Of a DNA stretch of 64,000 nucleotides, positions 1 to 8,269 are shown piece by piece. The translations under genes and the position numbers were made by a program. Under the pieces are notes generated by a model, which worked only from the letters and a program-made list of their open reading frames with translations, did no database searches and was not told where the DNA came from. The stretch's first letter is position 1, and the number at the start of each line of letters is the position of its first letter. Where the stretch lies: contig DATJVC010000004.1 in the NCBI GenBank assembly GCA_035501935.1, positions 1-64,000 of the forward strand, written 5' to 3'. This stretch comes from Gammaproteobacteria bacterium (lineage in GTDB: Bacteria > Pseudomonadota > Gammaproteobacteria > JAJPIJ01).

Positions 1-222
1 GCCGGCGGCGCCGTCCGCGCGGCGCACGGTGATGTGCGCGACCGAGGGCCGCGCCAGCCGGGCGACCTCGCTCACCGTCCGCGAGTAGGCATCCCGCAGG
101 GCCTCGTCCGCCTGCTGAATCCCGGGCTCCTGCGCACCGGCACCCTGAACTGCAGGCGCGGGTTTCCCCGAGGCGGGCGCGTCGTTGGCGGCTTGCAGCG
201 TGGCGATTGCGGGGGTTTTCAT
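1..222 (-). CDS. N-terminal part of an HtrA/DegP-like serine protease (truncated by window edge)
   Basis: The frame is open from an ATG at 222 to the left edge, giving 74 residues. After a polar Ala/Pro/Gln-rich start it reads DAYSRTVSEVARLARPSVAHITVR, shown here only as the family-typical stretch ending PSVAHITV, which matches the entry into the trypsin-like domain of S1C proteases (compare AVVSI in DegP-type proteins). The His-Asp-Ser triad and any PDZ domain would lie outside the window. No clear Sec signal peptide is present, so it may be cytoplasmic or use a different start. It diverges from the HD-domain gene at 419. The family call rests on one short stretch. Confidence 0.55.
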   Translation of the reverse strand, partial: MKTPAIATLQAANDAPASGKPAPAVQGAGAQEPGIQQADEALRDAYSRTVSEVARLARPSVAHITVRRADGAAG

Positions 223-418
223 GGCCTTGGCGTTCGGCGTGGGACACGGCATTGATTCATGGATATGGGGGCAAAATCCCCCTTCTTCAATACGCCCCCG
301 CCGGCCGCCCTTCCGCACCGGCCATGAAGGCCGACTTAAAGTAATTTCTGAGGGTTGATTCCTGCAATCAGTCGGGGCAGACTTGCGCGCTAGAACGCGC
401 CGGGGGGGAGTTACGAGC

Positions 419-1369
419 GTGCGCCGCAACGATTTCGACGTCACCGACAAGATCCGCACCACCGACCCGTCCGAGGTCGTCCATGAGGTGATGCGCCTGT
501 ACCTGGGCCTTTACCCGTCGGGAAAGTCCGGGCCGATGAGGCGCGCGTTTGAGGACGTGACCCTGTTGTATCGCGGCAGGCATCCGGACTATTACCCCTG
601 CGACACCGAATACCACGACATCCAGCACGTGCTCGACGTGACGCTGGCGATGGCGCGCCTGCTCGACGGGTACGAGCGCGGCCGGCGGGGGGAGGCGGCG
701 CTGCCGGCGGACTTTTTCAGCCTCGGCGTGATCACCGCCCTGTTCCACGATTGCGGCTACCTGCGGCGCCGCCACGACCACAGGCACCGCTTCGGCGGGG
801 AATACACCCTGACGCACGTCTCGCGCGGTTCGCATTTTCTGCGCGAGTACCTGCCGCACATCGGCATGAAGCGCTACGCGGCCGCCGCCGCGCAACTGGT
901 GCACTTCACCGGCTATGAGCGCCAGCCGGACACGATCCGACTGAGCGACCCGTTGCTTCGCCGTGTCGGCGAAATCCTCGGCACCGCCGACATCATCGCG
1001 CAGATGTCCGACCGTTGTTACCTGGAGAAATGCCGCGACCGGCTGTACCCGGAATTCGTGCTGGGCGGACTCGCCCGCCGCAAGCTGCCCGACGGCCAGA
1101 CCGTCACCGTGTACGAATCCGGCAACGATCTGGTGCGCAAGACCCCGGGATTCTATGCCACCGCATCGAAACGCCTCGACCAGCAACTCCACGGCGCCTA
1201 CCATTACGCGGAGAAACACTTCGGCAGCCAGAGGAACCCCTACCTCGAACAGATGGATAAAAACATCAATTATGCGGAGGTCATGGCCGAGGTCATGACT
1301 GATTCTTCCCCGGGAGGGCTGCTGCGTCGCTGCCCGCCCAAGACCGTGCAATCAGACCTGCGCCCATAA
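419..1369 (+). CDS. HD-domain metal-dependent phosphohydrolase
   Basis: A 316-residue soluble protein. Starting at the GTG at 419 (a GGGGGGAG Shine-Dalgarno lies just upstream, better than the TTG at 383), the HD signature is visible: YHDIQH (His66 and His70), FHDCGY (His110-Asp111), LVHFTGY (His162) and GTADI (Asp191). The spacing, and the YHxxxH entry motif, resemble the catalytic fold of 3',5'-cyclic-nucleotide phosphodiesterases more than dGTPases or HD-GYP proteins, but no regulatory domain is attached. The substrate cannot be assigned. A CHASE2 adenylate cyclase lies about 36 kb away, so cAMP is one possibility, by inference only. It converges on ppk2, with a short CGGGC/GCCCG hairpin in the gap. 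Confidence 0.7.
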   Translation: MRRNDFDVTDKIRTTDPSEVVHEVMRLYLGLYPSGKSGPMRRAFEDVTLLYRGRHPDYYPCDTEYHDIQHVLDVTLAMARLLDGYERGRRGEAALPADFFSLGVITALFHDCGYLRRRHDHRHRFGGEYTLTHVSRGSHFLREYLPHIGMKRYAAAAAQLVHFTGYERQPDTIRLSDPLLRRVGEILGTADIIAQMSDRCYLEKCRDRLYPEFVLGGLARRKLPDGQTVTVYESGNDLVRKTPGFYATASKRLDQQLHGAYHYAEKHFGSQRNPYLEQMDKNINYAEVMAEVMTDSSPGGLLRRCPPKTVQSDLRP

Positions 1370-1407
1370 CCCCCGGGCTCGAACGCCCGCGCCCCGCCGC
1401 ACCGGGT

Positions 1408-2325
1408 TCAATAAACTTCAGGAACGGTCATCTCCGAGGGCACGGGTTGTCGCAGGTAGTCCTCATGGCGTTCGCGCTCGGGCAGCTGGATGACCGGGCG
1501 CTCGATCTCCGCGTACGGCATCTGGCCAAGCAGGTGGTGGATGCAGTTCAGGCGCGCCTTTTTCTTGTTGTTGGCCTGCACGATCCACCACGGCGCCTCC
1601 GGAATATGGGTGCGCTCGAGCATGATTTCCTTGGCCTTGGTGTAATCCTCCCAGCGACGGCGCGACTCCAGGTCCATGGGGCTCAGCTTCCATTGCTTGA
1701 GCGGGTCGTGGATGCGGGCGAGGAAGCGCAGGCGCTGCTCGTCGTCGGAGATCGAGAACCAGTACTTGATCAGCTGGATGCCGGAACGCACCAGCATGCG
1801 CTCGAACTCCGGCGCCGAGCGGAAGAACTCCTCATACTGATCGTCGTTGCAGAAGCCCATGACCCGTTCGACGCCGGCGCGGTTGTACCAGCTGCGATCG
1901 AACAGCACGACCTCGCCGCCCGCGGGCAGGTGCGTCGCGTAGCGCTGGAAATACCACTGCGTCCGCTCACGATCGTTGGGCGCCGGCAGCGCCACCACGC
2001 GGCACACGCGCGGATTGAGCCGCTGGGTGATGCGCTTGATGACGCCGCCCTTGCCGGCGGAGTCGCGGCCCTCAAACAGGATGACCGCCTTGTGGCGCGT
2101 GGCGACCACCCAATCCTGCAGCTTGACCAGCTCGGCCTGCAGGCGGAACAGCTCGCGGAAGTAGCTCTTGCGCTCCTCCCGATCCGCGTCGCCCGGCGCG
2201 GCTTCACCGCCCGCGGCGAAGCGGTCGGTATTGCGGTCCTCCAACTCGAGTTCCAGCTCCTCGTCGAAGTCGTCGCGCAGGTCCTGATGGACGCGCCGGA
2301 TGAAATCTGCGTCAGAGTAGTTCAA
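1408..2325 (-). CDS. ppk2: Polyphosphate kinase 2 (PPK2 family, class I type)
   Basis: 305 residues, normal PPK2 length. Walker A is EGRDSAGKGG (86-93 region), followed by the lid arginines and the Walker B-like LFDRSWYNRAGVE (Asp143), the signature of class I PPK2 enzymes that move phosphate between polyphosphate and nucleoside diphosphates. An acidic N-terminal tail (residues 20-31 rich in Glu/Asp) precedes the kinase core. It is cytoplasmic. A second, divergent PPK2 lies at 9241. Upstream, at 2361-2394 on this strand, is a weak Pho-box-like repeat with a possible -10. The cytochrome c gene is 113 nt upstream on the same strand, so partial co-transcription is possible. Confidence 0.93.
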   Translation of the reverse strand: MNYSDADFIRRVHQDLRDDFDEELELELEDRNTDRFAAGGEAAPGDADREERKSYFRELFRLQAELVKLQDWVVATRHKAVILFEGRDSAGKGGVIKRITQRLNPRVCRVVALPAPNDRERTQWYFQRYATHLPAGGEVVLFDRSWYNRAGVERVMGFCNDDQYEEFFRSAPEFERMLVRSGIQLIKYWFSISDDEQRLRFLARIHDPLKQWKLSPMDLESRRRWEDYTKAKEIMLERTHIPEAPWWIVQANNKKKARLNCIHHLLGQMPYAEIERPVIQLPERERHEDYLRQPVPSEMTVPEVY

Positions 2326-2360
2326 GGGGGCTGGGTTACGGGCAACTTGAATCCAAATTC

Positions 2361-2394
2361 ACACTAGGCGCGGTTCGTTGCAGTTTTGTGACGG
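2361..2394 (-). promoter_or_regulatory. Possible Pho box and -10 upstream of ppk2
   Basis: On the minus strand two six-base units, CCGTCA (2394-2389) and CTGCAA (2383-2378), start 11 nt apart. They match 5/6 and 4/6 of the PhoB repeat CTGTCA, and the spacer CAAAA is suitably A-rich. A TAGTGT hexamer (2366-2361) follows about 11 nt later, and the ppk2 ATG is at 2325. The match is imperfect and could be chance. Confidence 0.3.
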
Positions 2395-2438
2395 GGCCCG
2401 CCGGCGGATCGCCCGGGCCGCGGACGGAGGCTTCCCGG

Positions 2439-2738
2439 TTATTGCGGCACGGGATAGTGGTAGTAGAGCGTATTCAGGTATTGCACGACCTCCGTAATGT
2501 CTTCATTGCTCCATCCGGCCCCGGAGGATTTCTGCCAGCGACGTACCTGCGCCTGCAGACTTATCCAGTCCGTGGCCAGTTTCTTTTCGCGCCAATGTAC
2601 CTGCGCACTGTGGCAGGCGACGCATTGCGTTGAGTACAACAACTCACCGCGTCTGGCATCACGCTTTGGCTGTTCGCCGGCAACTGCGGGAGTCGCCAAC
2701 GAGACGACCAGCAAGGCCGGTATCAAACTCCGAGACAT
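2439..2738 (-). CDS. Small periplasmic c-type cytochrome lacking a Met ligand
   Basis: 99 residues from the ATG at 2738, chosen because GGGGGG precedes it and a Sec signal peptide starts there (cleavage near AVAG, residues 19-21). One haem site CVACH (Cys39, Cys42, His43) is present. The mature chain contains no methionine, so the usual sixth ligand is absent; His48 or the His near the C-terminus (YYHYP) may serve instead. The tail resembles class I dihaem/monohaem subunits (EVVQYLNTLYY). It follows trx and ccdA on the same strand, which suggests linked redox or maturation roles. A TATACT hexamer about 30 nt before the start may be a -10. Confidence 0.8.
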   Translation of the reverse strand: MSRSLIPALLVVSLATPAVAGEQPKRDARRGELLYSTQCVACHSAQVHWREKKLATDWISLQAQVRRWQKSSGAGWSNEDITEVVQYLNTLYYHYPVPQ

Positions 2739-2898
2739 GTCGCCCCCCAACGTTGTTATCCCATCCTGTCTCAAGTATATGCCTCTACACGGGCCCGGTC
2801 TTTGAAAAGCTGTCTCCCAGGCGGAATGCCGGTTCGCGAAGGACTGCTTCTGGTCGGCGCCAGGGCGCGACACCCGCATGGCCAGGGACGGGTGTGAC

Positions 2899-3627
2899 CT
2901 AAAACCGCGTTGTGAGGGTCAAGAGCCAGTCCGGGGAATGGCCGACGACCCAGGCCTCCAGGCCCTTGTCGTAGCCCGAGAGAATCAGCAGCCCGATCAG
3001 GACGAACAGTCCGCCCAGCACCCGCGTGGACGCCTGCGCCCTCTGGATCAGGCGATCGCGAAACATCCGCGTCATGCTGCGGGCACCCAGGCCGATTGCC
3101 GCCAGCGGCAGGGCGGCGCCGAGACCGAAAATCAGCATCAGCAGGCCGACCTGCGTGAGGTCACGGCCCTGGCTGGCCAGCATGCTGGCGGCGCCGAGCG
3201 TCGGTCCGACACAGGGGCTCCACGACAGGCCCAGCAGGGCGCCGACCGCGAACTGGCCGGGGAGATTGTCGAAGGCAAACCTGGCCAGAATCCGGTTGCC
3301 GGCGTTTCCGAGCCAGGCGGTGGAGCCGGCGAAGCCGCGTTGCAGCGGCGGCAGCAGCAGCACCAAACCGAGCGCCGTCATCAATCCGGCCGCGACCAGA
3401 CGGACGCTGTCCGGATTGAGTCCGGTGGCGGCGCCGGTGGCGCCGATGACGGTCCCCACAGCCGCGAAGGAAAAGGCGACACCGAGCGCGAGCAACACCG
3501 GGCCATAACGGTGGACGTTGGCCGCCGAGGCGCAGAGGATGGGGATCAGCGGCACCACGCAGGGCGACAGCGTCGTCAGCGCGCCGGCGACAAAGCCCAA
3601 CAAATAGGTGTGAAAACCAAAATCCAT
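2899..3627 (-). CDS. ccdA: CcdA/DsbD-family transmembrane thiol transporter
   Basis: 242 residues from the ATG at 3627 (start of the hydrophobic region). About six membrane helices are visible. The two family cysteines lie in TTLSPCVVPLIP and LSWSPCVGPTLG, the paired SPC motifs that carry electrons from cytoplasmic thioredoxin across the inner membrane. It lacks the periplasmic alpha and gamma domains of full DsbD, so it is CcdA-like. It lies 28 nt downstream of a periplasmic thioredoxin gene and upstream of a cytochrome c gene on the same strand, the expected partners for cytochrome c maturation or another periplasmic reducing pathway. Confidence 0.88.
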   Translation of the reverse strand: MDFGFHTYLLGFVAGALTTLSPCVVPLIPILCASAANVHRYGPVLLALGVAFSFAAVGTVIGATGAATGLNPDSVRLVAAGLMTALGLVLLLPPLQRGFAGSTAWLGNAGNRILARFAFDNLPGQFAVGALLGLSWSPCVGPTLGAASMLASQGRDLTQVGLLMLIFGLGAALPLAAIGLGARSMTRMFRDRLIQRAQASTRVLGGLFVLIGLLILSGYDKGLEAWVVGHSPDWLLTLTTRF

Positions 3628-3655
3628 TGGACGGCAGTCGGGCCCCCGGTGATGC

Positions 3656-4060
3656 TCAACCGCCACCCTGTCCCGATGCACGCTGGAACAGGATTTCGAT
3701 GAGATCTTTCTGGGTGATGCCGACCTGGCGGCCGACCTCCCTGCCCCCACGATACGCGATCAACGTGCTCTGCCGGTCAACGTCGAACTTTCGCAGCACG
3801 TCCTTCTGCTTGTCGAAATCGACCACCAGCACGTTGACGCCGCCGTACGGTTTGCTGCCCGCAAAACCATCGACGATGGGTTTCTGAACATGGCAGACGG
3901 GACACCAGTCGGCGTGCACGAACACGATGATCGGCGCCCCCGCGGCGTTGAGCTTCTCGAAGGCGCCGTCGGTGTAGGGTTGCGGCGTCTCGGCCCTTGC
4001 CAGACCCATTCCAAAGGCGATGAGTATTAAAAACAGTGATGCGGCACGCAGCTTTGGCAT
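3656..4060 (-). CDS. Periplasmic thioredoxin-like protein
   Basis: 134 residues from the ATG at 4060 with GGAAG upstream. A Sec signal peptide (residues 1-23, ending ARA) precedes a thioredoxin fold with active site WCPVC (Cys53, Cys56). Oddity: where most thioredoxins carry the cis-proline (TPT before the GG turn), this one reads QSTLIAYRGG, so the proline appears replaced by Ser/Thr. The C-terminus is a flexible Gly-rich tail. It is followed 28 nt later by ccdA, its likely electron source. It could be a DsbE/TlpA-type reductase, but the short length and CPVC centre also fit thioredoxin_7-like soxW/DsbD-gamma-type proteins. Confidence 0.8.
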   Translation of the reverse strand: MPKLRAASLFLILIAFGMGLARAETPQPYTDGAFEKLNAAGAPIIVFVHADWCPVCHVQKPIVDGFAGSKPYGGVNVLVVDFDKQKDVLRKFDVDRQSTLIAYRGGREVGRQVGITQKDLIEILFQRASGQGGG

Positions 4061-4359
4061 ATGACTTCCAGTTCGACCCGTGTTGGATGCCTGCACCCCG
4101 GCCCTGGTTACAAATCGCTGATCCCATTTTGTCCGGTTGTGAATCAGTATCTTGTTAGTCCTTCCACAAAGAACCGGGTTCCGATTTTCTGCCGGATGTT
4201 TGTTCCAGGCCTGCGCCAATGCCCGGTCATTGCCATCCGCGACCGGCCGGGAACAGACGTTCAGAACGCGTCGAACCATGATGGCCGCAAAATTTCAGCG
4301 GAATTATCATGCGGCTGCACGCCCACTGCCGCAGGCGCAACGGGATAAAAGGTGAGCAC

Positions 4360-5277
4360 ATGAGCATAATCAGGCCATACGCCGTTGGCGTCGTCATATT
4401 CATACTCTGGTGGCTGGCTGCCGGTGTTGTCGAAGTACGGGCGGCAGAAAGTCAAATCCGCAGGCTTTCTGATGGTGCTCGCGAGCGAACTTATCTGATT
4501 TACCGTCCGGCATTATTGAGCCGCCAGACGGCAGTCCCCCTGATCGTCATGCTGCATGGCGGCTTTGGTTCCGGCAGGCAGGCCGAAAATTCCTACCGTT
4601 GGGACGCGCAGGCCGATCGGGAGGGGTTTGTCGTCGCCTATCCTGACGGCATAGGACACAGTTGGAATGCCGGGGGCATCTGTTGCGGTCCGGCCCTGCG
4701 TGAGCATGTAGACGATCTTGGCTTTTTGACACGCCTGATCGACGCCGTGACCAGGGCTGAAAATATCGACCCCAGACGCGTGTATCTGACCGGCATGTCG
4801 AATGGCGCGGCCATGACCTATCGTTACGCCTGCGAAGGCACATACCCATTGGCGGCCATCGGCCCGGTCGCCGGCAGCCTTTCCTTCTCCTGTTCGAGAC
4901 CGCACCCGGTTTCCGTCCTGGCAATTCACGGGCTGGATGATCAGCACGTGCCTTTTGCGGGTGGGCAGGGTACAAAAGGCGTGACCCAGGGTTCATGGAT
5001 GCCGGTGCCGCAAACGCTGGACGCCTTCCGGGCCGCGGATGACTGCCGCCCGCCCGCCGAGCGGCGGGATGGCGTCCTGCACACGGATACATCGAATTGC
5101 GCGCAAGGACGCGAAGTGGTCCTGATCACCCTTGATGGCGCCGGGCATCAGTGGCCGGGCGCAAAATCAAAATCCGGCATCGTTCAGCGGATACTGGGGC
5201 TGGATCCGCCAAGTACCGCCATGGATGCCACGACCACGTTGTGGAATTTCTTCCAGGGTCACGTGGCGCAGCCATAA
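4360..5277 (+). CDS. Secreted polyhydroxybutyrate depolymerase/feruloyl esterase-like (LpqC) hydrolase
   Basis: 305 residues from the ATG at 4360 (AAGGTGA upstream). A signal peptide spans residues 1-29 (ending VRAAE). The alpha/beta-hydrolase features are the oxyanion LHGGFGSG (65-72), the nucleophile elbow GMSNG (Ser147), HGLDDQHVP (Asp192/193) and GAGHQWPG (His262). The order and the CCGP and DDxGF segments match the LpqC/esterase-PHB family. Several cysteines suggest periplasmic disulfides. The natural ester is unknown. It diverges from the thioredoxin gene; the 299-nt gap between them holds no gene or strong promoter that I can recognise. Confidence 0.85.
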   Translation: MSIIRPYAVGVVIFILWWLAAGVVEVRAAESQIRRLSDGARERTYLIYRPALLSRQTAVPLIVMLHGGFGSGRQAENSYRWDAQADREGFVVAYPDGIGHSWNAGGICCGPALREHVDDLGFLTRLIDAVTRAENIDPRRVYLTGMSNGAAMTYRYACEGTYPLAAIGPVAGSLSFSCSRPHPVSVLAIHGLDDQHVPFAGGQGTKGVTQGSWMPVPQTLDAFRAADDCRPPAERRDGVLHTDTSNCAQGREVVLITLDGAGHQWPGAKSKSGIVQRILGLDPPSTAMDATTTLWNFFQGHVAQP

Positions 5278-5382
5278 ATTGCCACGTCATTGCATCTGCT
5301 TTTACCTCAAATCTTCGCACTGATTGTGGGCGATTCGTGCCTGATGTTCCCGTCTTAGTGCGGGTTTCAACCAATCTTTACA

Positions 5383-5396
5383 GTGACATGCGTCAC
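5383..5396. promoter_or_regulatory. Palindrome, possible enhancer-binding site
   Basis: GTGACATGCGTCAC is a perfect five-base inverted repeat around ATGC. Its centre lies about 98 nt upstream of the start point predicted from the sigma-54-like promoter at 5461, the usual distance for an activator of the NtrC class. The protein that binds it is unknown. Confidence 0.35.
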
Positions 5397-5460
5397 CCGC
5401 TGTGGAGATAACCCACTGAAGCGTAACCATTTCAAAGAAAAGAATATTTAGCCTTGGATT

Positions 5461-5476
5461 TGGTATAGTTGTTGCA
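5461..5476 (+). promoter_or_regulatory. Sigma-54-type promoter of the chemoreceptor gene
   Basis: TGGTATAGTTGTTGCA fits the -24/-12 consensus TGGYACR-N4-TTGCW with correct spacing and one mismatch. Initiation about 12 nt beyond would leave a leader of about 60 nt before the ATG at 5548. No good sigma-70 pair competes in this gap. Confidence 0.55.
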
Positions 5477-5547
5477 CCGCACAATCATCATACGCTTGAC
5501 ACTTTTTCCGCCCATCCTCTGCTGCAGAAGGTTCTTTAGGAGGACTC

Positions 5548-7659
5548 ATGAAAGGGTTTAGCAGAATGATGTTGTGGCAGAAGCTCCTGCTGCTGGTGCT
5601 GGTCATGTCCATCCCCGGGGATTATCTGGTGTACCTGCTGATGGCCGAGAAGGGCGGCAATATTGCGCTGGCGGAAAACGAGATGACGGGCGTGCAGTAT
5701 CTGAAGCCGGTGCAGGACCTCCAGCAGCACGTGATGGAGCACAGGGGCATGAGCTACGCGCTGCTGTCCGGCGACACGAGCTTCCGCGATCCGCTCGAGG
5801 CGAAGCAGTTGGAAATTGCGCGGGACCTGGAGGCCATCGCGGCAATGGAGAAGCGCCATGGCGCGATCCTGCGGACCGGAAACCAATGGACCGCGGTACA
5901 GCAGGACTGGCGGCAATTGCCGGCCCAACTGCCGCAACTCGGGGCGGAGGAAAGTTTCAGCCGCCACACCGGAATCATCAAGGACATCCAGGCGCTCATT
6001 GGACGTGTCGGCGACACCTCGCATCTCATCTTCGATCAATCGGTGGACGGCTACTATCTGGTGGACGCGGTGCTAAAGAGAATTCCGGCGGCGCTGGAGG
6101 CGCTGGAGGCGCTGCGCGGACGCAGCGCGGGGATGGCGGCGGGGAAGGCGCTGACGGACGGGATGCGCACGTCGCTGATGGTGACGCAAAACTCGGTGCG
6201 CGATCAGGCGGAGGCCATCCGATCCGACATCGAACATGCCATTGAGAATAATCCGGCGCTGAAACCATTACTCGGCGGCCATCTCGACGGCTTTCTGGCG
6301 AAGACCAATCGCACCACCCAGCTCATCGATCAGGTGATCGTCCGGAACAGCGGCGACGGCGCCCGGGAGATCCATGCCTCGAGCGCGGAGGCCATCAGCG
6401 CCACCCTGGCGCTGAATGCCGGGGTCACGCCGGCGCTGGAGGATTTGCTGAACAAGCGCATCGAACGGTTGAATGATGAAAAATACCTGACGCTGGCCCA
6501 GGCGCTGGGCTGCATGTCCCTCGTGCTGCTGCTACTCTTTTTTGTCAGCCGTTCGTTCATTCGTTACATCGACGACATCGTTTCCGTCACCAGACAGCTT
6601 TCCAAGGGCAACTTGAGCATTGATCTTTACCAGAGCGATGACAAGGATGAACTCAGCCGCCTGTACAACTCGATCTATCACATGCGGCAGAGGCTGATGG
6701 AGGTGATCCGCGGCATACGCGCGGGTGCGGATGAGGTGGGGACGGCCTCGGATCAGGTGGCGCTCGGCAACGCCAGTCTCTCGCAGCGGACGCAGGAGCA
6801 GGCCGCCAGTCTCGAGGAGGTGGCCTCCAGCATGGAGGAAATGACGAGCACGGTGAGCCAGAACGCGGACAACGCGCAGCAGGCGAAGCAGCTGGCCATA
6901 CTGGCGCGCGAGCAGGCGGAACAGGGCGGACAGGTGGTCGGGAGGGTGGTCTCCGCAATGGCCGGGATCAACTCGGCCTCAAAAAAAATCGTGGACATCA
7001 TTGCGATGATAGATGGGATCGCGTTTCAGACCAACCTGCTGGCGTTGAATGCGGCGGTGGAGGCGGCCCATGCGGGCGAGCACGGGCGGGGGTTCGCGGC
7101 GGTGGCCGCGGAGGTGCGCAGCCTCTCCGGCCGCTGCCAGACTGCGGCGAAAGAGATCAAGGGTCTGGTGGAGGACAGCATGCAAAGGGCGAAAAGCGGG
7201 ACGAAACTCGCCGATGAGTCTGGACAGGCGCTTACCGGAATTGTGCAGTCCGCGATCAAGGTGAGCGACATCGTGGCCGAGATTGCGGCGGCGTCGCGGG
7301 AGCAGTCGGAGGGGATTGGACAGATCAACAAGACCCTGTTGCAGATGGACGAGATGACCCAGCATAACGCCTCGCTGGTGGCGGAGGTGGAGTCGGCGAG
7401 CGAGGCGATGAGGACGCAATCGGAAAAATTGAATGAATTGGTGCACTATTTCAAGCTCGAAGCGGAGATAAAAGTCCGGTCTGAAAAAGGGCCCGCCGCC
7501 AATATCACGGGTCCGTTGGAGGAACGGCATGAACCCCGCCGTCAAAAGAACAATTCCAAAGTCCATACCCCGGCGTTTCAGGTCGCGTTTCACACCGCTC
7601 GTGAAAAGGCCGTGGGGAAGTCCAAGCTGCTGACCCGGCCGTCCGTGAAAACGGGGTAA
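5548..7659 (+). CDS. Methyl-accepting chemotaxis protein
   Basis: 703 residues, AGGAGG upstream. Layout: TM1 at about 9-30, a helical periplasmic sensor (about 35-310), TM2 at about 313-334, HAMP (335-390) and the cytoplasmic signalling domain (430-650). The hairpin tip [21 protein letters not shown] near 490-515 binds CheA/CheW in this family. The sensor begins with helices ([26 protein letters not shown]) like four-helix-bundle or NIT-type ligand domains; the ligand is unknown. A basic, disordered tail of about 50 residues follows the signalling domain and has no obvious CheR-binding pentapeptide. No che genes are nearby, so it works with a distant array. A sigma-54-like promoter precedes it. 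Confidence 0.95.
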   Translation: MKGFSRMMLWQKLLLLVLVMSIPGDYLVYLLMAEKGGNIALAENEMTGVQYLKPVQDLQQHVMEHRGMSYALLSGDTSFRDPLEAKQLEIARDLEAIAAMEKRHGAILRTGNQWTAVQQDWRQLPAQLPQLGAEESFSRHTGIIKDIQALIGRVGDTSHLIFDQSVDGYYLVDAVLKRIPAALEALEALRGRSAGMAAGKALTDGMRTSLMVTQNSVRDQAEAIRSDIEHAIENNPALKPLLGGHLDGFLAKTNRTTQLIDQVIVRNSGDGAREIHASSAEAISATLALNAGVTPALEDLLNKRIERLNDEKYLTLAQALGCMSLVLLLLFFVSRSFIRYIDDIVSVTRQLSKGNLSIDLYQSDDKDELSRLYNSIYHMRQRLMEVIRGIRAGADEVGTASDQVALGNASLSQRTQEQAASLEEVASSMEEMTSTVSQNADNAQQAKQLAILAREQAEQGGQVVGRVVSAMAGINSASKKIVDIIAMIDGIAFQTNLLALNAAVEAAHAGEHGRGFAAVAAEVRSLSGRCQTAAKEIKGLVEDSMQRAKSGTKLADESGQALTGIVQSAIKVSDIVAEIAAASREQSEGIGQINKTLLQMDEMTQHNASLVAEVESASEAMRTQSEKLNELVHYFKLEAEIKVRSEKGPAANITGPLEERHEPRRQKNNSKVHTPAFQVAFHTAREKAVGKSKLLTRPSVKTG

Positions 7660-7691
7660 CCCCGGCCCCGGGCGACGTTGAATGCCAAAAG

Positions 7692-7720
7692 AAGGCCCCG
7701 CTCGGGGCGGGGCTTTCGTT
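7692..7720. terminator. Bidirectional intrinsic terminator
   Basis: AAGGCCCCGC and GCGGGGCTTT form a ten-pair stem (one G-T pair) around TCGGG. T-rich runs lie on both sides (CTTTCGTT on plus; CCTTCTTTT on minus), so it can end the chemoreceptor transcript and also serve the convergent gene at 7746. Confidence 0.8.
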
Positions 7721-7745
7721 ACATCCCACTACCAGCGGTGAGGGG

Positions 7746-8048
7746 TTACCAACCGTGATCGTGGCCGCGCCACTCACGACTATCATGGCGCGGGGAGTAG
7801 CTCCAAGGCCAGACATAGTAGCGCACCGGGGACGGCTGCACGTAATAGCCGTAGGGATAATACGGCTGATACGCGGGGACCGTTTCCACATAGGCGGGCA
7901 CATAGGCCGGCTGCCGCACCACCGGCGCGCCGATGTTGAACCCGAAGAAGAGCCCGGTACCGTGCGCGGCCGCCGTCTGCGGCAGCGCCATGCCGGCCAT
8001 CATCGTGCCGATCAAAAGACCGCCTGCTGCCGTCGTTCGAATGTTCAT
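7746..8048 (-). CDS. Secreted Tyr/Pro-rich small protein, function unknown
   Basis: 100 residues with a strong GGAGG seven nt before the ATG. A Sec signal peptide (residues 1-28, ending AAAH) is followed by a chain dominated by Tyr, Pro and Val (YVPAYVETVPAYQPYYPYGYY) and a His/Arg/Trp tail. There are no cysteines and no enzymatic motif. This composition is common in small surface or outer-membrane-associated proteins of proteobacteria. It converges on the chemoreceptor gene through the terminator at 7692. Confidence 0.75.
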   Translation of the reverse strand: MNIRTTAAGGLLIGTMMAGMALPQTAAAHGTGLFFGFNIGAPVVRQPAYVPAYVETVPAYQPYYPYGYYVQPSPVRYYVWPWSYSPRHDSREWRGHDHGW

Positions 8049-8269
8049 GGTAATGCCTCCTTTCGATGAATGAGCGTGATTACACCCTGACGAAGCCAGT
8101 CTATGGCCGCCCCGCCAAACCGGCGCTGAATCCCCGGACTTAATCTCTGAAATGTGATGCGGTTCAGATCACCCGTTTGGCTTGCATTCAGGAACTTTTA
8201 CCGGTGCGCCGGTACAAACCGTTCCGTAAGCATCCACACAACTGTATGTATCGGGGAGGAGCAATCAAT

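Noticed and set aside
368-1351. Long open frame on minus opposite the HD-domain gene
   Set aside because: Shadow of a G+C-rich gene: low-complexity His/Val/Arg sequence without family motifs, while the plus frame has a complete HD signature.
1374-1389. CGGGC/GCCCG hairpin between the HD and ppk2 genes as terminator
   Set aside because: The stem is only five pairs and no T run follows on either strand.
8152-8174. CRP-like TGTGA...TCAC pair upstream of the gene at 8270
   Set aside because: The half-sites are separated by about 11 nt instead of 6, so the site does not fit CRP.
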